The translations under genes and the position numbers were made by a program. A stretch of 64,000 nt of DNA from positions 124,001 to 188,000 of the forward strand of contig CADCXA010000069.1 in assembly GCA_902806565.1 (NCBI GenBank), in the 5' to 3' direction. The notes below the pieces were generated by a model, which had not been told where the DNA came from, searched no databases, and saw only the letters and a program-made list of their open reading frames with translations. Within the stretch, counting starts at the first letter, position 1, and each line of letters starts with the position of its first letter. Positions 21,599-31,260 of this stretch are shown here, piece by piece. This stretch comes from Hypoxylon rubiginosum. Taxonomy: Eukaryota; Ascomycota; Sordariomycetes; Xylariales; Hypoxylaceae.

Positions 21599-22256
21599 GG
21601 GGGGTGTGCATAATGTATGGACGCCGGGGGGTACGGGGGCGGCTTCGTCCCTCAGGCACCCGATCGTACCTACATACGTACCTACCTACCTGGTATGTAT
21701 GTAGGGAGATATGTGTAAACCTAAAAGTGGACCAATAACGTTGATTACATAAAATGGAGCCTTCACTAGCTCTCCAAACAGTCCATGCCACGTCGTGAGG
21801 CCGTCGTGGTGAGAAGGTTCCCGACGCCGGGACGAATCCCATTAGCGAGATGGAGTCAACCAACCATTCATAGTTGGATACACTTTTCGACTCTTGTCTT
21901 GATTCATAGATACCTACCTGGTACACAGGCTTTCGATTTATGTTTTTCTTTTTTTTTCTTTTTCAGGAGGGGATTTTTCCCCTTACCCCCGGGGGTAAGG
22001 GTTTTTTTCTTTCCTTGGGGGGTTTGGGTTCCCTTACCCCCGGGGTTAAGGGGTTTCACCCCCCCCTTTTTGAGGTTTCGATTCTCGATTCTCGACTCTA
22101 GATGACTTCTCCTGACGACACATAAGTTATTAAAAGAGGGCACGTATCTACAAGCAAGGAACTCTAGAAAGATGGAATCCAACAAAGCATGAAAAAAGAC
22201 CGCCACCCAACGATATCATAACCCCCCCCCCCAGAGCACCAAACTCTTTTTCCACC
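21599..22256. other. intergenic region with homopolymer-rich palindromes
   Basis: No gene is supported. It has AGGTA-type repeats at 21669-21706, T-rich and G-rich tracts at 21940-22070 with two palindromes (listed separately), and a C11 run at 22221-22231. Confidence 0.5.
21980..22052. repeat. perfect and near-perfect CCCTTACCCC palindromes
   Basis: CCCTTACCCCC (21980-21990) is directly followed by its exact complement GGGGGTAAGGG (21991-22001), a 22-bp palindrome without a loop. CCCTTACCCCCGGGGTTAAGGG at 22031-22052 is a near copy. Runs of T, G and C surround both. Confidence 0.8.
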
Positions 22257-23150
22257 ATGCAACGTCAAGCCCAATCTCAACCAATGAGCAATCACGCTGT
22301 TTCTTTCCGTCAATACGACGAGGGGTTCTCTTATCTTTGTATTCATAGGCCCTCGTCCTGGCCAGTTGGACACGCGATCAAGGTTTTCTTCATGGCCTCC
22401 TCCGACGGCCCCGACATCTCGAATGGATATTCCATCGCCCATATTTCTAGGATTGTCAAAGATGCTGCTAGAACATGGGAGTCATACGCCAACATCAACT
22501 TCACGTTCGTGGATCACCAGGAGTCCTCTGACGTACGCATACTGTTAGAGTTGATCCCAGGGTCCCGGGGTATTGAAGGGAAATCGCTAATTGGCCGATA
22601 CTCTGAGCGACAGTCAAAGAACGAGCCGACTATGATTTTCGAGATCGGCAGCCTTGCTGAGCACACAGATGTCCGCTCAACCGCCCTCCACGAATGGGGC
22701 CACAGCCTCGGAATGATCCACGAACACATGTCTCCAGCTTGTTCAATTAAGTGGAATGAGGAAGCTGTTCTTGCTATTTGCGGCGGTGACAGACGCAGAG
22801 CCTGTGTAGATTACTTTCAGGTAGCGGAGAGTGAGACTCGTCACTCTGACTTCGACCCCAAGTCTATTATGATATACAACATCCCTTTCAGACTCATGAA
22901 GAATCACGTTGAGACAATGCGCGGAAATGACCTCTCGGACATAGACAAGGCGTGGGCTGGCAAGTTTTATCCCAGTGCGCCGGCTGTCTGCCAAACAGAA
23001 AATCCAATCGACCAACATTCGTTCGATGAACTGTCGAAGAACTTCCGTTGCTCGGCTGCTATTTGTGAGCCACAAGGGAGGCAGTGCGACAGGTGTTACG
23101 AAGCAATGATTGCCCGAATCCAGGGCGCCGATACTGCCACGGAATATTGA
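22257..23150 (+). CDS. zinc metalloprotease, HExxHxxGxxH (astacin/metzincin-like)
   Basis: Single exon, 297 residues. The active-site signature TALHEWGHSLGMIHEHMSP gives three zinc His residues and the catalytic Glu of the metzincin type (HExxHxxGxxH). SIMIYN about 70 residues later is the Met-turn. The N-terminal half has the features of the astacin (M12A) fold (DAARTWESYANINFTFV). No signal peptide, propeptide Cys switch or membrane anchor is seen, so it is either cytosolic or secreted without a classical signal; an upstream signal exon was looked for and not found. The C-terminal 50 residues hold four Cys (FRCSAAICEPQGRQCDRCYE), possibly a small disulfide-stabilised tail. The substrate is unknown. 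The alternative assignment is another metzincin subfamily. Confidence 0.88.
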   Translation: MQRQAQSQPMSNHAVSFRQYDEGFSYLCIHRPSSWPVGHAIKVFFMASSDGPDISNGYSIAHISRIVKDAARTWESYANINFTFVDHQESSDVRILLELIPGSRGIEGKSLIGRYSERQSKNEPTMIFEIGSLAEHTDVRSTALHEWGHSLGMIHEHMSPACSIKWNEEAVLAICGGDRRRACVDYFQVAESETRHSDFDPKSIMIYNIPFRLMKNHVETMRGNDLSDIDKAWAGKFYPSAPAVCQTENPIDQHSFDELSKNFRCSAAICEPQGRQCDRCYEAMIARIQGADTATEY

Positions 23151-23691
23151 AGGAAGATGAGACTATCACGAAGCCAGCCATATGATAGGGGTACCGACCA
23201 TATTGTTGTGCGAAGAACTAAGAACTCAACCGCTGTCAGCTCTGGGCACACATAGGGGCTAAGAACAAAAGAGCCTTCCTTATTGACCTATTCAGTCTCC
23301 CAATAGGCAATAGGCAATAGGTGGGCAAGAGCTAAAACCCTGACAGGTATTTTGGCTTAAATTTGGGGTATACACGACATATTTATGACGACTTATTGAT
23401 TAGGAGGTTCATGAGAAGATCTTGGGTTATTAGTAGACGGAGTCTGTTCGGCAATGACACTTTCTGGTGGAGCTTTGATCAAAACTGATTTTATATTCCT
23501 GTACTTACCTAGACTGACTGTAATGAATTATGGACCATAAACCTCAAACCTGTCACAATGTGAGCCAATTAACGATAAATGAACGACATTGTTGTACGAT
23601 GAGCTCTCAATTTACCTACCTATCGTAGGTAGATAGGTAACTAGTAACTGTCTAGGATGTACATATAAGGAGAGCCCCTTTCTAGGTACTC

Positions 23692-23765
23692 CTGTCCTAG
23701 CCCCCATTCGGGCTAACATACCTAGCCTACCATCCATCCATATGGCTAGAAAGGCCAGATCCTTG
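23692..23765 (+). repeat. dispersed repeat, copy A
   Basis: The string from CCTGTCCTAGCCCCCATTC through GGCCAGATCCTTG resembles the one at 42258-42330 (conserved blocks: CCCATTC/CCTATTC, GCTAACAT, CCAGATCCTTG). No protein-coding content. Confidence 0.5.
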
Positions 23766-24199
23766 AAGAGATAATTTTTATCTCTTTATATGGATTCTAG
23801 ACTCCAAATATGAACAGTCTTAAGTCAAATTCCTTCCATGATGCAGTCGATTCCACTACGCTACACTTTAAGTTTAGTTTTAGTAGGACGAGTTTCTGGA
23901 ACTGGCTACCTGGGGTGCTTTTGAAGTAAATCAGAGTAAAAGGGTAAATGCTAGTGCAGCTCCTGCAGGTAGTGAATAGCGAAATCGCATCACATCCGCG
24001 GAAGCCTAGGTATTGCAGGATCCGCTTTTGGTGTCAACTAGCCAAAGAAGCCCAAGCCCGTCTACCACGTAGTACGTATATGAGCTCATATCCGTAACAT
24101 AAAAGGTATGGAGTGAGCCGAAGCCGAGGAAAACAATAGTATCCGAGTAGGGAAATGATCATCCCGGGAGAGAAAGCCTTGCAAACGGCCACGATTGTG

Positions 24200-24610
24200 A
24201 TATGTCAACTTGTGTCGGGCCGGAAGCAAGGACGGATACAGACATCAACGGCTGGATTTCCTTCTGTCACATTTGTGCTTTAGGGCCAGAAGGATCTAGG
24301 GATGCAGAGATCACGTGCCTCATCACGTGACCACCCTGGCACCTAACGCACCTAGAGGTGCCCTAGGTGCCAGTGCGACCAGGCACCTAAGGGAGCCAAG
24401 GTGCCCATACAAGCAGATAAACTATATAAGGAAGGAATAATTCCTTTCGAAATTGCCTTCTTGAGCTGCTAAGTATACATTCATTCTTGAATATATGGGA
24501 TAAATACTTCGATCTTACGTAAACACTCCCGGATCGTCATTATTCCCTTCAAATCAGGAAACCCCTTATGCCACGGCCCGTAACACTTTATACTTGTCTG
24601 CTGTATTGCA
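24200..24610 (+). repeat. LTR-like stretch (possible solo LTR)
   Basis: Promoter-like layout typical of fungal retrotransposon LTRs. There are two CACGTG boxes 12 bp apart (24312-24317, 24324-24329) and a GC-rich hairpin (CTGGCACCTA 24336-24345 with TAGGTGCCAG 24364-24373). A TATATAAG box follows at 24423-24430, then a 200-bp tail rich in short T/A tracts. No matching second LTR, primer-binding site or target duplication was found and the ends are approximate, so this is an inference from layout. Confidence 0.35.
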
Positions 24611-24895
24611 GACAGACAACATCCATGTACGTACAGTCTTCTAGACAACAGTAGAAATTTCAAACGCCAACTTAAATGACATGTCAGTTCCTCGTTTGCT
24701 GCCTAGGTCACCACGAGAGCCTTCGCCGGCTTTCTGCGTCAGACTGGCCCCTTGGAATTGTTTCTTCGGAATTCTTGAAAGGCAACTACATGCGAGAGTT
24801 CCGAATACTTAAATCGACTCAGATCCGTCTCACTTCGTACTCGAAGAAGGCTTTATCCCCCAGTTTTCCCAACTTTTGTGCAGTTTCATTCAGCA

Positions 24896-26422
24896 ATGGC
24901 CCCCAAACAAACATTTTCAAATTCTATCACCAAGATGCTTCGCTTCTTGGACAGGCCAGATGACCGCAACCACCTTAATGAGATCGTTACCACCCCAGTG
25001 TTCACGGAACCAGCCCGACAGGCCGCCGCGAAGCTGGCAAGTTCGTCCAAGCCTGGCTTCTCCCAGTATGGTCTTATTGCTGGGATTTCCAACGATGGTA
25101 GCCCAAAAGTTGATGACATGCTTCATTTCAATGTTTCTGTGCCATCTAGCACCTTCATATGTGGCAGTCAGGGCTCCGGAAAGAGTCATACACTATCTTG
25201 TCTCCTTGAGAACTGCCTCATCCGGTCTGACGCCAACGAGCTACCACGGCCGCTCACCGGCATCGTATTTCACTACGACTCTTTCATTTCCGATGGAGGC
25301 GGGAGTCCCTGCGAAGCTGCATTCCTTTCCACGCACCCGGGGACTAGTGTCAGGGTGCTGTGCGCACCAACAAACGTGGCCGTGATTCGGAAGACATATT
25401 CCACACTTCCCAACGTTAAAATTGAGGAACTGCGCATCAACGAGACCGACCTAAACACGCAGCGAATGATGGATCTAATGGCAGTCAAAGAGGGAGGCTC
25501 CATGCCACTTTACGTCCATGTCATCCACCGCATACTGCGAGATCTCCGCGCGGAGCAGCAAGAGACAGGATCCTCATTCAGATACGGCTCCTTTAAGGAC
25601 AAGATCAGATTGGAACCACTCACCCCTGCCCAGCGAGGCCCTCTCACCCAGAGGATGGAGACTCTAGAGAGCTTCCTGGCTAAGGAGCAGGTTTCGCCAA
25701 GCCGGGGCCCCGCAAACAAGACCAAGTTTGCATCGAAGCCGTTAACAAAGGCCGCCGGCAACGATTGGAATCCCAAACCGGGACAGTTAACCATCGTCGA
25801 CCTGTCCTGCCCATGCGTGACAGCCGAGACAGCATGCTCCTTGTTTAACATCTGCCTCAGCCTGTTCCTCGAGCAGAAGCCTGACGTAGGCCGCGTCGTT
25901 GCTCTTGACGAGGCGCACAAGTACATGAACGAGTCAGCCGAAGCGGGGGTCCTCACCCAGCAGCTACTCTCGACAATCCGACTGCAACGCCATCTCGGCG
26001 CCAGGATTTTTATCTCGACTCAGGAGCCCACCATCTCCCCCAAGCTCCTCGACTTGTGTTCGGTGACAATCGTCCACCGTTTCACGTCCCCGGATTGGCT
26101 TCTTGCGCTACAGCGCCACCTCGCCGGCGTATCGATCGTCCGCCGCCTGCGGGAGAAGACCGCCGCCGACGCGGACGATGCGACCGAGCAGCTAGCTGAT
26201 CGCGTCAAGACACTCTCCATCGAGGACTCCGACCCCTCCGCCGCTATGCTCGCTCACATAGTGCGGCTGCGGGTCGGCGAGGCGCTGCTCTTCGCGCCCA
26301 GCGCCGTCCTGAGCATAGACGGCTCGTCTACTAGCGTCAGGAAGCTGAACCACGATGTTTTGAAGATCAGGATTCGGAAGAGGGTTACGGAGGACGGCGG
26401 GAAAAGCGTTATGGCGGGATGA
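24896..26422 (+). CDS. HerA/FtsK-like P-loop ATPase
   Basis: Single exon. I start at 24896 (context CAGCAATGG), giving 508 residues; an in-frame ATG lies 18 bases upstream. Walker A is CGSQGSGKSHTLSCLL at about residue 90. Walker B is VGRVVALDEAHKYM at about residue 335, with a following Gln/Arg-rich strand (QQLLSTIRLQRHLGARIFIS) and a sensor-like STQEP. This order matches HerA/VirD4-type ATPases (DUF87-like), which translocate or remodel DNA or protein as hexamers. Fungal cytosolic members of this kind have no settled function. Length and motif order are complete and there is no sign of decay. No partner nuclease gene is nearby, unlike bacterial HerA-NurA pairs. Confidence 0.85.
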   Translation: MAPKQTFSNSITKMLRFLDRPDDRNHLNEIVTTPVFTEPARQAAAKLASSSKPGFSQYGLIAGISNDGSPKVDDMLHFNVSVPSSTFICGSQGSGKSHTLSCLLENCLIRSDANELPRPLTGIVFHYDSFISDGGGSPCEAAFLSTHPGTSVRVLCAPTNVAVIRKTYSTLPNVKIEELRINETDLNTQRMMDLMAVKEGGSMPLYVHVIHRILRDLRAEQQETGSSFRYGSFKDKIRLEPLTPAQRGPLTQRMETLESFLAKEQVSPSRGPANKTKFASKPLTKAAGNDWNPKPGQLTIVDLSCPCVTAETACSLFNICLSLFLEQKPDVGRVVALDEAHKYMNESAEAGVLTQQLLSTIRLQRHLGARIFISTQEPTISPKLLDLCSVTIVHRFTSPDWLLALQRHLAGVSIVRRLREKTAADADDATEQLADRVKTLSIEDSDPSAAMLAHIVRLRVGEALLFAPSAVLSIDGSSTSVRKLNHDVLKIRIRKRVTEDGGKSVMAG

Positions 26423-26546
26423 ATTTAGTTGGATGATTTGGCGTAGACTTGGGATCTTAGTCGCTCATTTATTGTTTAGGTAGTCTATTTTTTTCTTAGG
26501 TAGTAGCCAGTGACCAGCGGCTCTTCTTATAGTACCAATTCCCTAT

Positions 26547-27941
26547 CTAATAGGCTAACAGCTTTCGCAACTCATCCAACGCAGCCTGCTTGTGTGCCTG
26601 CAGATCAAGAGCGTCTATGTGACCGAACAGTACATCCATCTCTTTTGCCATTTTGTCCGCATCAACCCCTACTTCCGGGTTCTGGCCGCTAAGCAGCTGG
26701 CCTGATGCTCTACTGGTGTCGATAACCGCCTGGCACCTAGGTCTCCTCACTGCATCGAATGCCTTGAAGGCAGCCTCGAGCTCTCCCGCGGATGAGATAC
26801 TGCTTAGCAAATTGCCGAGGATGAAGGCATCTTCAATGGCCAAGCCACCGCCGGCACCTTGGTAAGGACTTGTAGTGTGTGCAGCATCTCCTATCAGACA
26901 CACCCGACCGCGTGAATATGTCGGTGTAGTCTTGTGCTCCCAAATGGAGTAACCTATCGGATTTTCCTGGTCCAACATGATCTGTGGGCCGATTAGTCCA
27001 ATTCAGGGGCTAAAAAGGGGGTGGCTTGAGGTGCCTAAAAACCCCTTACCTCAACCATCTGCTTCCCAATAGGCCCATCAAACCAACTCGGCGCAAGGAC
27101 CTCCTCTAAGACCTCTCTCGTAACAATCCGCTTCCGATCCGGGGGGAAGTCCGTCTCGACGCACGCCACGATGCACTGCACCATCGTCCCATCTTCAACA
27201 AGCGCGTGCATCATGAACCCGCCCTCGCCAGCCCAGCAGTACTCCCGGTCGACCTCGAACGACGCCTCCCCGAGCACCGCCTTGGCCCTGGCGACGGGGA
27301 CCAGGTTCCGGCACTCCCACCCGCCCACCGGCGACGCGCCGTGCAGCTCTCCCGCGCCGTCGTCCCGCAGCAGGACGTGCTTCCGGACCGTGCTGAATAT
27401 GCCGTCAGCGCCGACAACAGCGTCGAAGGTGGCGGCGGTGCCGTCTTCAAAGGCGATGTTAACACCGGAGCCGGTCTGCTCTATCGACGCGAGCTTCTTG
27501 GCCGCGTGGAGGATATCGCTCGGGACCCGCGACAGGAGCGCCTTCAGCAGGGGGCCGCGGGTCATCGCCAGGCCCTCGTCCCCCGGGATATCGCAGACGA
27601 GCTCGCCCGCCTTGGGTCCGGAGCCCTGATGACGGACGGTCAGCATGGTAAGGTTCTAACGATGTGGAGAGGGTCAAAGTACGAACGATCGCGATGCGGG
27701 ATGCGCCTATATCGACGGCTCCCGCGTCGGTCCTCAGCAGGTTGGCCCCGGAAGGGATGATCTCTTCCAGGGCCTGGAGGGCGAGCTTGGATAGCCCGAT
27801 GCCGAGGCCGCGTTCTGAGAATTCAGGGGCGGACTCGTAGACCTGGACGTCTACGTGGGGGATCTTCCTTAAAGCGTTAGCCACAATGGCGCCGGCAAGA
27901 CCCCCGCCAATTACGGCGATGCGAATGGGGCTAGTCATCAT
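26547..27941 (-). CDS. FAD-dependent monooxygenase, salicylate-hydroxylase type
   Basis: Three exons: 27941-27687, 27625-27050 and 26981-26547, 421 residues; introns 61 and 68 nt. N-terminal FAD-binding Rossmann motif IAVIGGGLAGAIVANAL (GxGxxG) and, near the C-terminus, GRVCLIGDAAHTTSPYQGAG (the GD motif that binds the ribityl chain) define a group A flavin monooxygenase. FDAVVGADGIFSTVRK in the middle is the DG motif for FAD and NAD(P)H. The family hydroxylates aromatic acids and also tailors secondary metabolites. Intron 1 starts GTTCGT, a weaker donor, but it restores the frame and yields the expected SRIAI-GSGPKAGE junction. Its 3' neighbour on the same strand is the UstYa-like gene 1.5 kb away, so a role in the same pathway is possible but unproven. 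Confidence 0.9.
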
Positions 27942-29403
27942 GAAGATTTGGTGTAAGGGGCGTGGTGCTTCAAGCTGACAGTTGTACGCTGCTTCTTTTT
28001 GTCCCAAGCTTCAATCTTGTTATAGAGGGACGGATGGCGACAAGGTTAACCGGGCACAGAACAAATTGTATTCGTCAACACATTAGTGAAACATGTGAGA
28101 CCTGGTAGGCTACGTGTTGGTGTTGCTCGTGTTGCATTTTGGCTTGAAGTTGTATGACTATCTCGGCCTGCAGCCTATGGTAACAAATCCATTGCAGATG
28201 AGAATATGCACGAGATGATGCACTAGATAGGTCGAGTGGTGGGCAGGGGTTGCAGACAAGATTGCGTACCAGTATATCGGGCTAGTTCCGACCAATCCCA
28301 CGGGTAGCTGACCCGTATGGGATGGTGGCACGACGGCCCAAAATCTGCCGAGATAGCCTTTAGCTGTAGGCAAACGCACCCGTGCGGCAAGGCATCATAC
28401 CATTAGGATTCGGGTCCAGGGAAAAGGAAAAAGAGATAGGCGACTTGCTCGGGCCAAGGATTGCTGAAAACGGAAATAGAGGTGGTGTTGGAGGGTTTGT
28501 ATTTGATGTTATGGGACAGACCATACGATGACGAGAGTCGAGATTGAGAGGTCGAGAACTACGTGCCAACGTAGGATGGCCATTGGCGCATCGTGGCCTG
28601 TAGGCTAGCTGCGAGAAAGCGGCACGGCAGAGGACTACGGGCCTTGGATCCAGATCAGATACCAAATGCGACTCTGCATCCGGGGGGCTCAGCTCTCGTA
28701 CAACAGTAAGCCGTCTTCTGTATAACCAACTCCCCAGCTAGCCAATGATAACGAGTTCCATGTGTAACACTAGAGACCATCTATAAAGTGCTTGGTCTGC
28801 CTTACGGACCTTCCCATTTGACGTAGGGCTAACCAGTTTTCGATCGTGATCTTTTGGCAAAAAAAGGTACCCGTCTCCCCGGGCCATCTGCCAAGCAGGG
28901 GGTTGTGAGCTTGACGATTGGCCTCCTCCCCCACGAGATTTCTTCGCCAACAGGTCGTACCCTAGTATTTATAGTAATGGGGAGTATCATTGATGTGTTA
29001 GCCATTGGCCCTCGTGCGACTTGGTAATTTTCCCACGCCAAATTCGCGGGTTCGCCACCGATTCTGGTCAGTCGCCGGTAAGTCGCGTGCTACGCGCCCT
29101 CCACCACACCGAGACATACCACCTGAAGGATCACTCTTTATCTTGGCTCAATATGCATCCCTACCCAGGAACATAAAGACTAGATTGCCCCTTAGAGCCA
29201 TACCAACACAGGTGCCGCCGGCGTAATGAATGCAACACGGCCATGTGCTTAGTCGCTTATCAATGTGCATGAGTAAAAAAGGATTGCTAGTACCGCTTCG
29301 CCTCCCGACTATCAGATAAGTAGTAGAAAATCTGCCTGACCACTTTGAAAATTATTCCCAATACCACCGTCTCGTTGCATATATGCATGCGTACTACTCT
29401 GCC
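27942..29403. other. intergenic region
   Basis: No gene is supported in about 1.5 kb between the monooxygenase and the UstYa-like gene. Several short frames on both strands show no start context, splice pattern or family motif. Confidence 0.5.
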
Positions 29404-30402
29404 CTACTCTAAGTTTCCACCACGCCGAAATTGCGGGTTCTGCTTATGAAACGACCTGTTGTAGTCGGGATCAACAGATACCCTCCTGGAATAGGCCCAG
29501 CTCTCGATAGAATCCCACTTGGCGCAGACAGATTGGGAATTGGAGCGCACCGCGACTTGGTCCGCCTCGGGAGATTGCCAGTAGAAGGACGAAATCGCCG
29601 TGTTGCCGTAACACATAACGGTTCGGCGCAAGGCCTCGAGGCAGTGGTCTTTCAGGGGCGATAGTGTTAGAATCCGAAAGAATTCGAGCATGTGGAAATC
29701 ACGTACCAAGGTGATCCTCGAGATATACCCCTTCTTTATGTGTTAGATGGGGATAGTATGTGTCCTTGTATATGTAGAGACGAAGTTGTCGGAGACAGTG
29801 AAGCTCGTGATACACGCCGATGCTGGCAAGATATCCGCCGTCCGTCAACTCAGCCAGATCGTCAAGTTCTTCGCCTGCCCTCTCGAGCTCTTCCCGGCTT
29901 GCGTTGAAGAACGAGCCTAAGATGTTATTAGTGTCTGCCTTTCGTCTGGAGTTCAATTTTCATACCGTTTATGAGGTAGTCCCATGCTTCGTCCTGCTCG
30001 TCCGTGGGAGACCCTCCGAACTTTTCATCCTTCCCGTAGCTGCCAGCTTTGGACTGCTGAACTTCATATTCGATATACTCCTGAACGGGTGCTTTGGGCT
30101 GTAAGTATAAGCCGAAACCGCAGGAAGGGTCTTATATAGACACTTTACATACACCATGAGTTTCCCTCAACGAGATGAGAATTTGCTGACCCGGAAATTC
30201 GAGTCCATTGGGAACTTATCAGGGCAAGGAGAAGGATGTGAAGTATGAATACATAGGCTCGGAAGAAGAGAGATGTCTTCACGACCTGGTCTCCCGCTCT
30301 TGGTTCTGTATGTTCGTCACCAAGGAGTTGATCCGAGGATGTATCAGACTCCAGATCAAGACTGGCTTCCTTGGTCCACGGGGAGTATTTTGGAAGAGCC
30401 AT
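29404..30402 (-). CDS. UstYa-like (DUF3328) oxidase-family protein
   Basis: Four exons: 30402-30172, 30098-29966, 29916-29707 and 29648-29404, 272 residues; introns 73, 49 and 58 nt. A single N-terminal membrane helix (AYVFILHILLLALISSQW) is followed by the conserved linker SPTDEQDEAWDYLIN. Both copper-type signatures of the family are present: VYHELHCLRQLRLYIY and DHLDHCLEALRRTVMC (HxxHC twice); the second is assembled exactly by splicing exon 3 to exon 4. UstYa proteins cyclise or oxidise ribosomal peptides (ustiloxin, asperipin, phomopsin), and others chlorinate or oxidise further metabolites. The donor of intron 1 (GTTGAG) is non-ideal; a better GTATGT donor 19 bases on would break the frame, so that junction is the weak point. 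Divergent from the secreted-peptide gene at 30947. Confidence 0.88.
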
Positions 30403-30946
30403 TCTCGGGTATGTGCCTATCCCCAGATGTTTGAAATGTGTAAGAGAAAGCAGAGGGGAAGCGGGATGCTTTGGGTAGACCGCGGAGGATAGTCAGGGGA
30501 ACGGGGGCGGAGGTTCGACAGGCGCTAGTTATCTACCTAGGTCTCGGTGTATATGACAGATTGTAGGGTATGAAAAGGGAGGCCTGTTGCCAACTCTGCC
30601 AAGGCGGGTGCCCCTGGAGTCTACATGCTGACTGGACCGAACTGGATTGGGCTAGTAGCATGCTGCGTCATTGCCGCTGTAGAATCAACACACGATGGTG
30701 GCACCCAATTTATACGACGGAATAGTAACTTTGAGGTTGTATGTTAACGTAACATAGCCAATCATTGCCTGATACGCGGACGAGGCACAGTTCATCAATA
30801 GCCGACGAGAGAGCACATAAATCAGTCTTCCGCCCACGTCTCGTTCGACTGTCTTCTGATCCCCCCAGAGATCGAACAGAGCCATCAGAATACAAGATCT
30901 TATCAAAGTTTTTATCATATTCTCCGCCTTTACAAGCAAGCCCAAT
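30403..30946. promoter_or_regulatory. shared divergent promoter region of UstYa-like gene and secreted-peptide gene
   Basis: 544 bp lie between two start codons that face away from each other, so the two genes could be co-regulated. It contains one CTACCTAGG string near 30534 but no regulatory motif I can name with confidence. Confidence 0.45.
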
Positions 30947-31260
30947 ATGATCTCCGTCAAGGTGTGCATGGCCCTGTCGGCACTTCTCATGTGCCTCGCA
31001 GTCGCTCAGCCCGTGCCTGCAGGTGAGATCTCTCCCGTCACCCCGTGGAATTAGCTTGAATCTGACACACAAGATAGACCTAGTCGTTCGCGAGAAGGCT
31101 GGCCTGGGAACTCTACCCACGCCGGATCGTGTCAATATCGTGGCGCGGCCCCACACCATAACCTCCGGTAAGCCCCCCTGAGATTTCATCCTGAGATTCC
31201 ATCCTTCAAATCTAACAAGGAATAGTGGTCGACTCCGAGGAGGGAGAGGCAGACGCTTAG
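30947..31260 (+). CDS. small secreted peptide, three exons, unrecognised
   Basis: Three small exons (30947-31022, 31078-31167, 31226-31260) give 66 residues. Both introns (55 and 58 nt) have good signals: GTGAGA and GTAAGC donors, CTGAC and CTAAC branch sites, TAG acceptors, and the frame is kept throughout. Such structure is very unlikely by chance. The first 25 residues are a signal peptide (MISVKVCMALSALLMCLAVA then QPVPA). The mature part begins DLVVREKAGLGTLPTPDR and ends with the acidic tail DSEEGEADA; it has no Cys, no Lys-Arg Kex2 repeats and no aromatic residue. Its position head-to-head with a UstYa-like gene invites the idea of a precursor peptide, but the lack of Tyr/Trp/Phe and of repeated cores argues against a ustiloxin-like product. 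Secreted effector or signal are alternatives. Confidence 0.7.

Larger units (their letters stand above)
23151..24895. other. gene-poor region with repeat relics
   Basis: No coding sequence is supported in 1.7 kb. It contains a dispersed repeat at 23692-23765, an LTR-like stretch at about 24200-24610 and a palindromic ACCTACCTATCGTAGGTAGATAGGT string at 23614-23638. The last 200 bases are the promoter of the ATPase gene. Confidence 0.5.

Noticed and set aside
30947..31260. Calling the secreted peptide a dikaritin (ustiloxin-like) precursor or a pheromone
   Set aside because: No repeated core, no Lys-Arg processing sites and no aromatic residue; described only as a secreted peptide.
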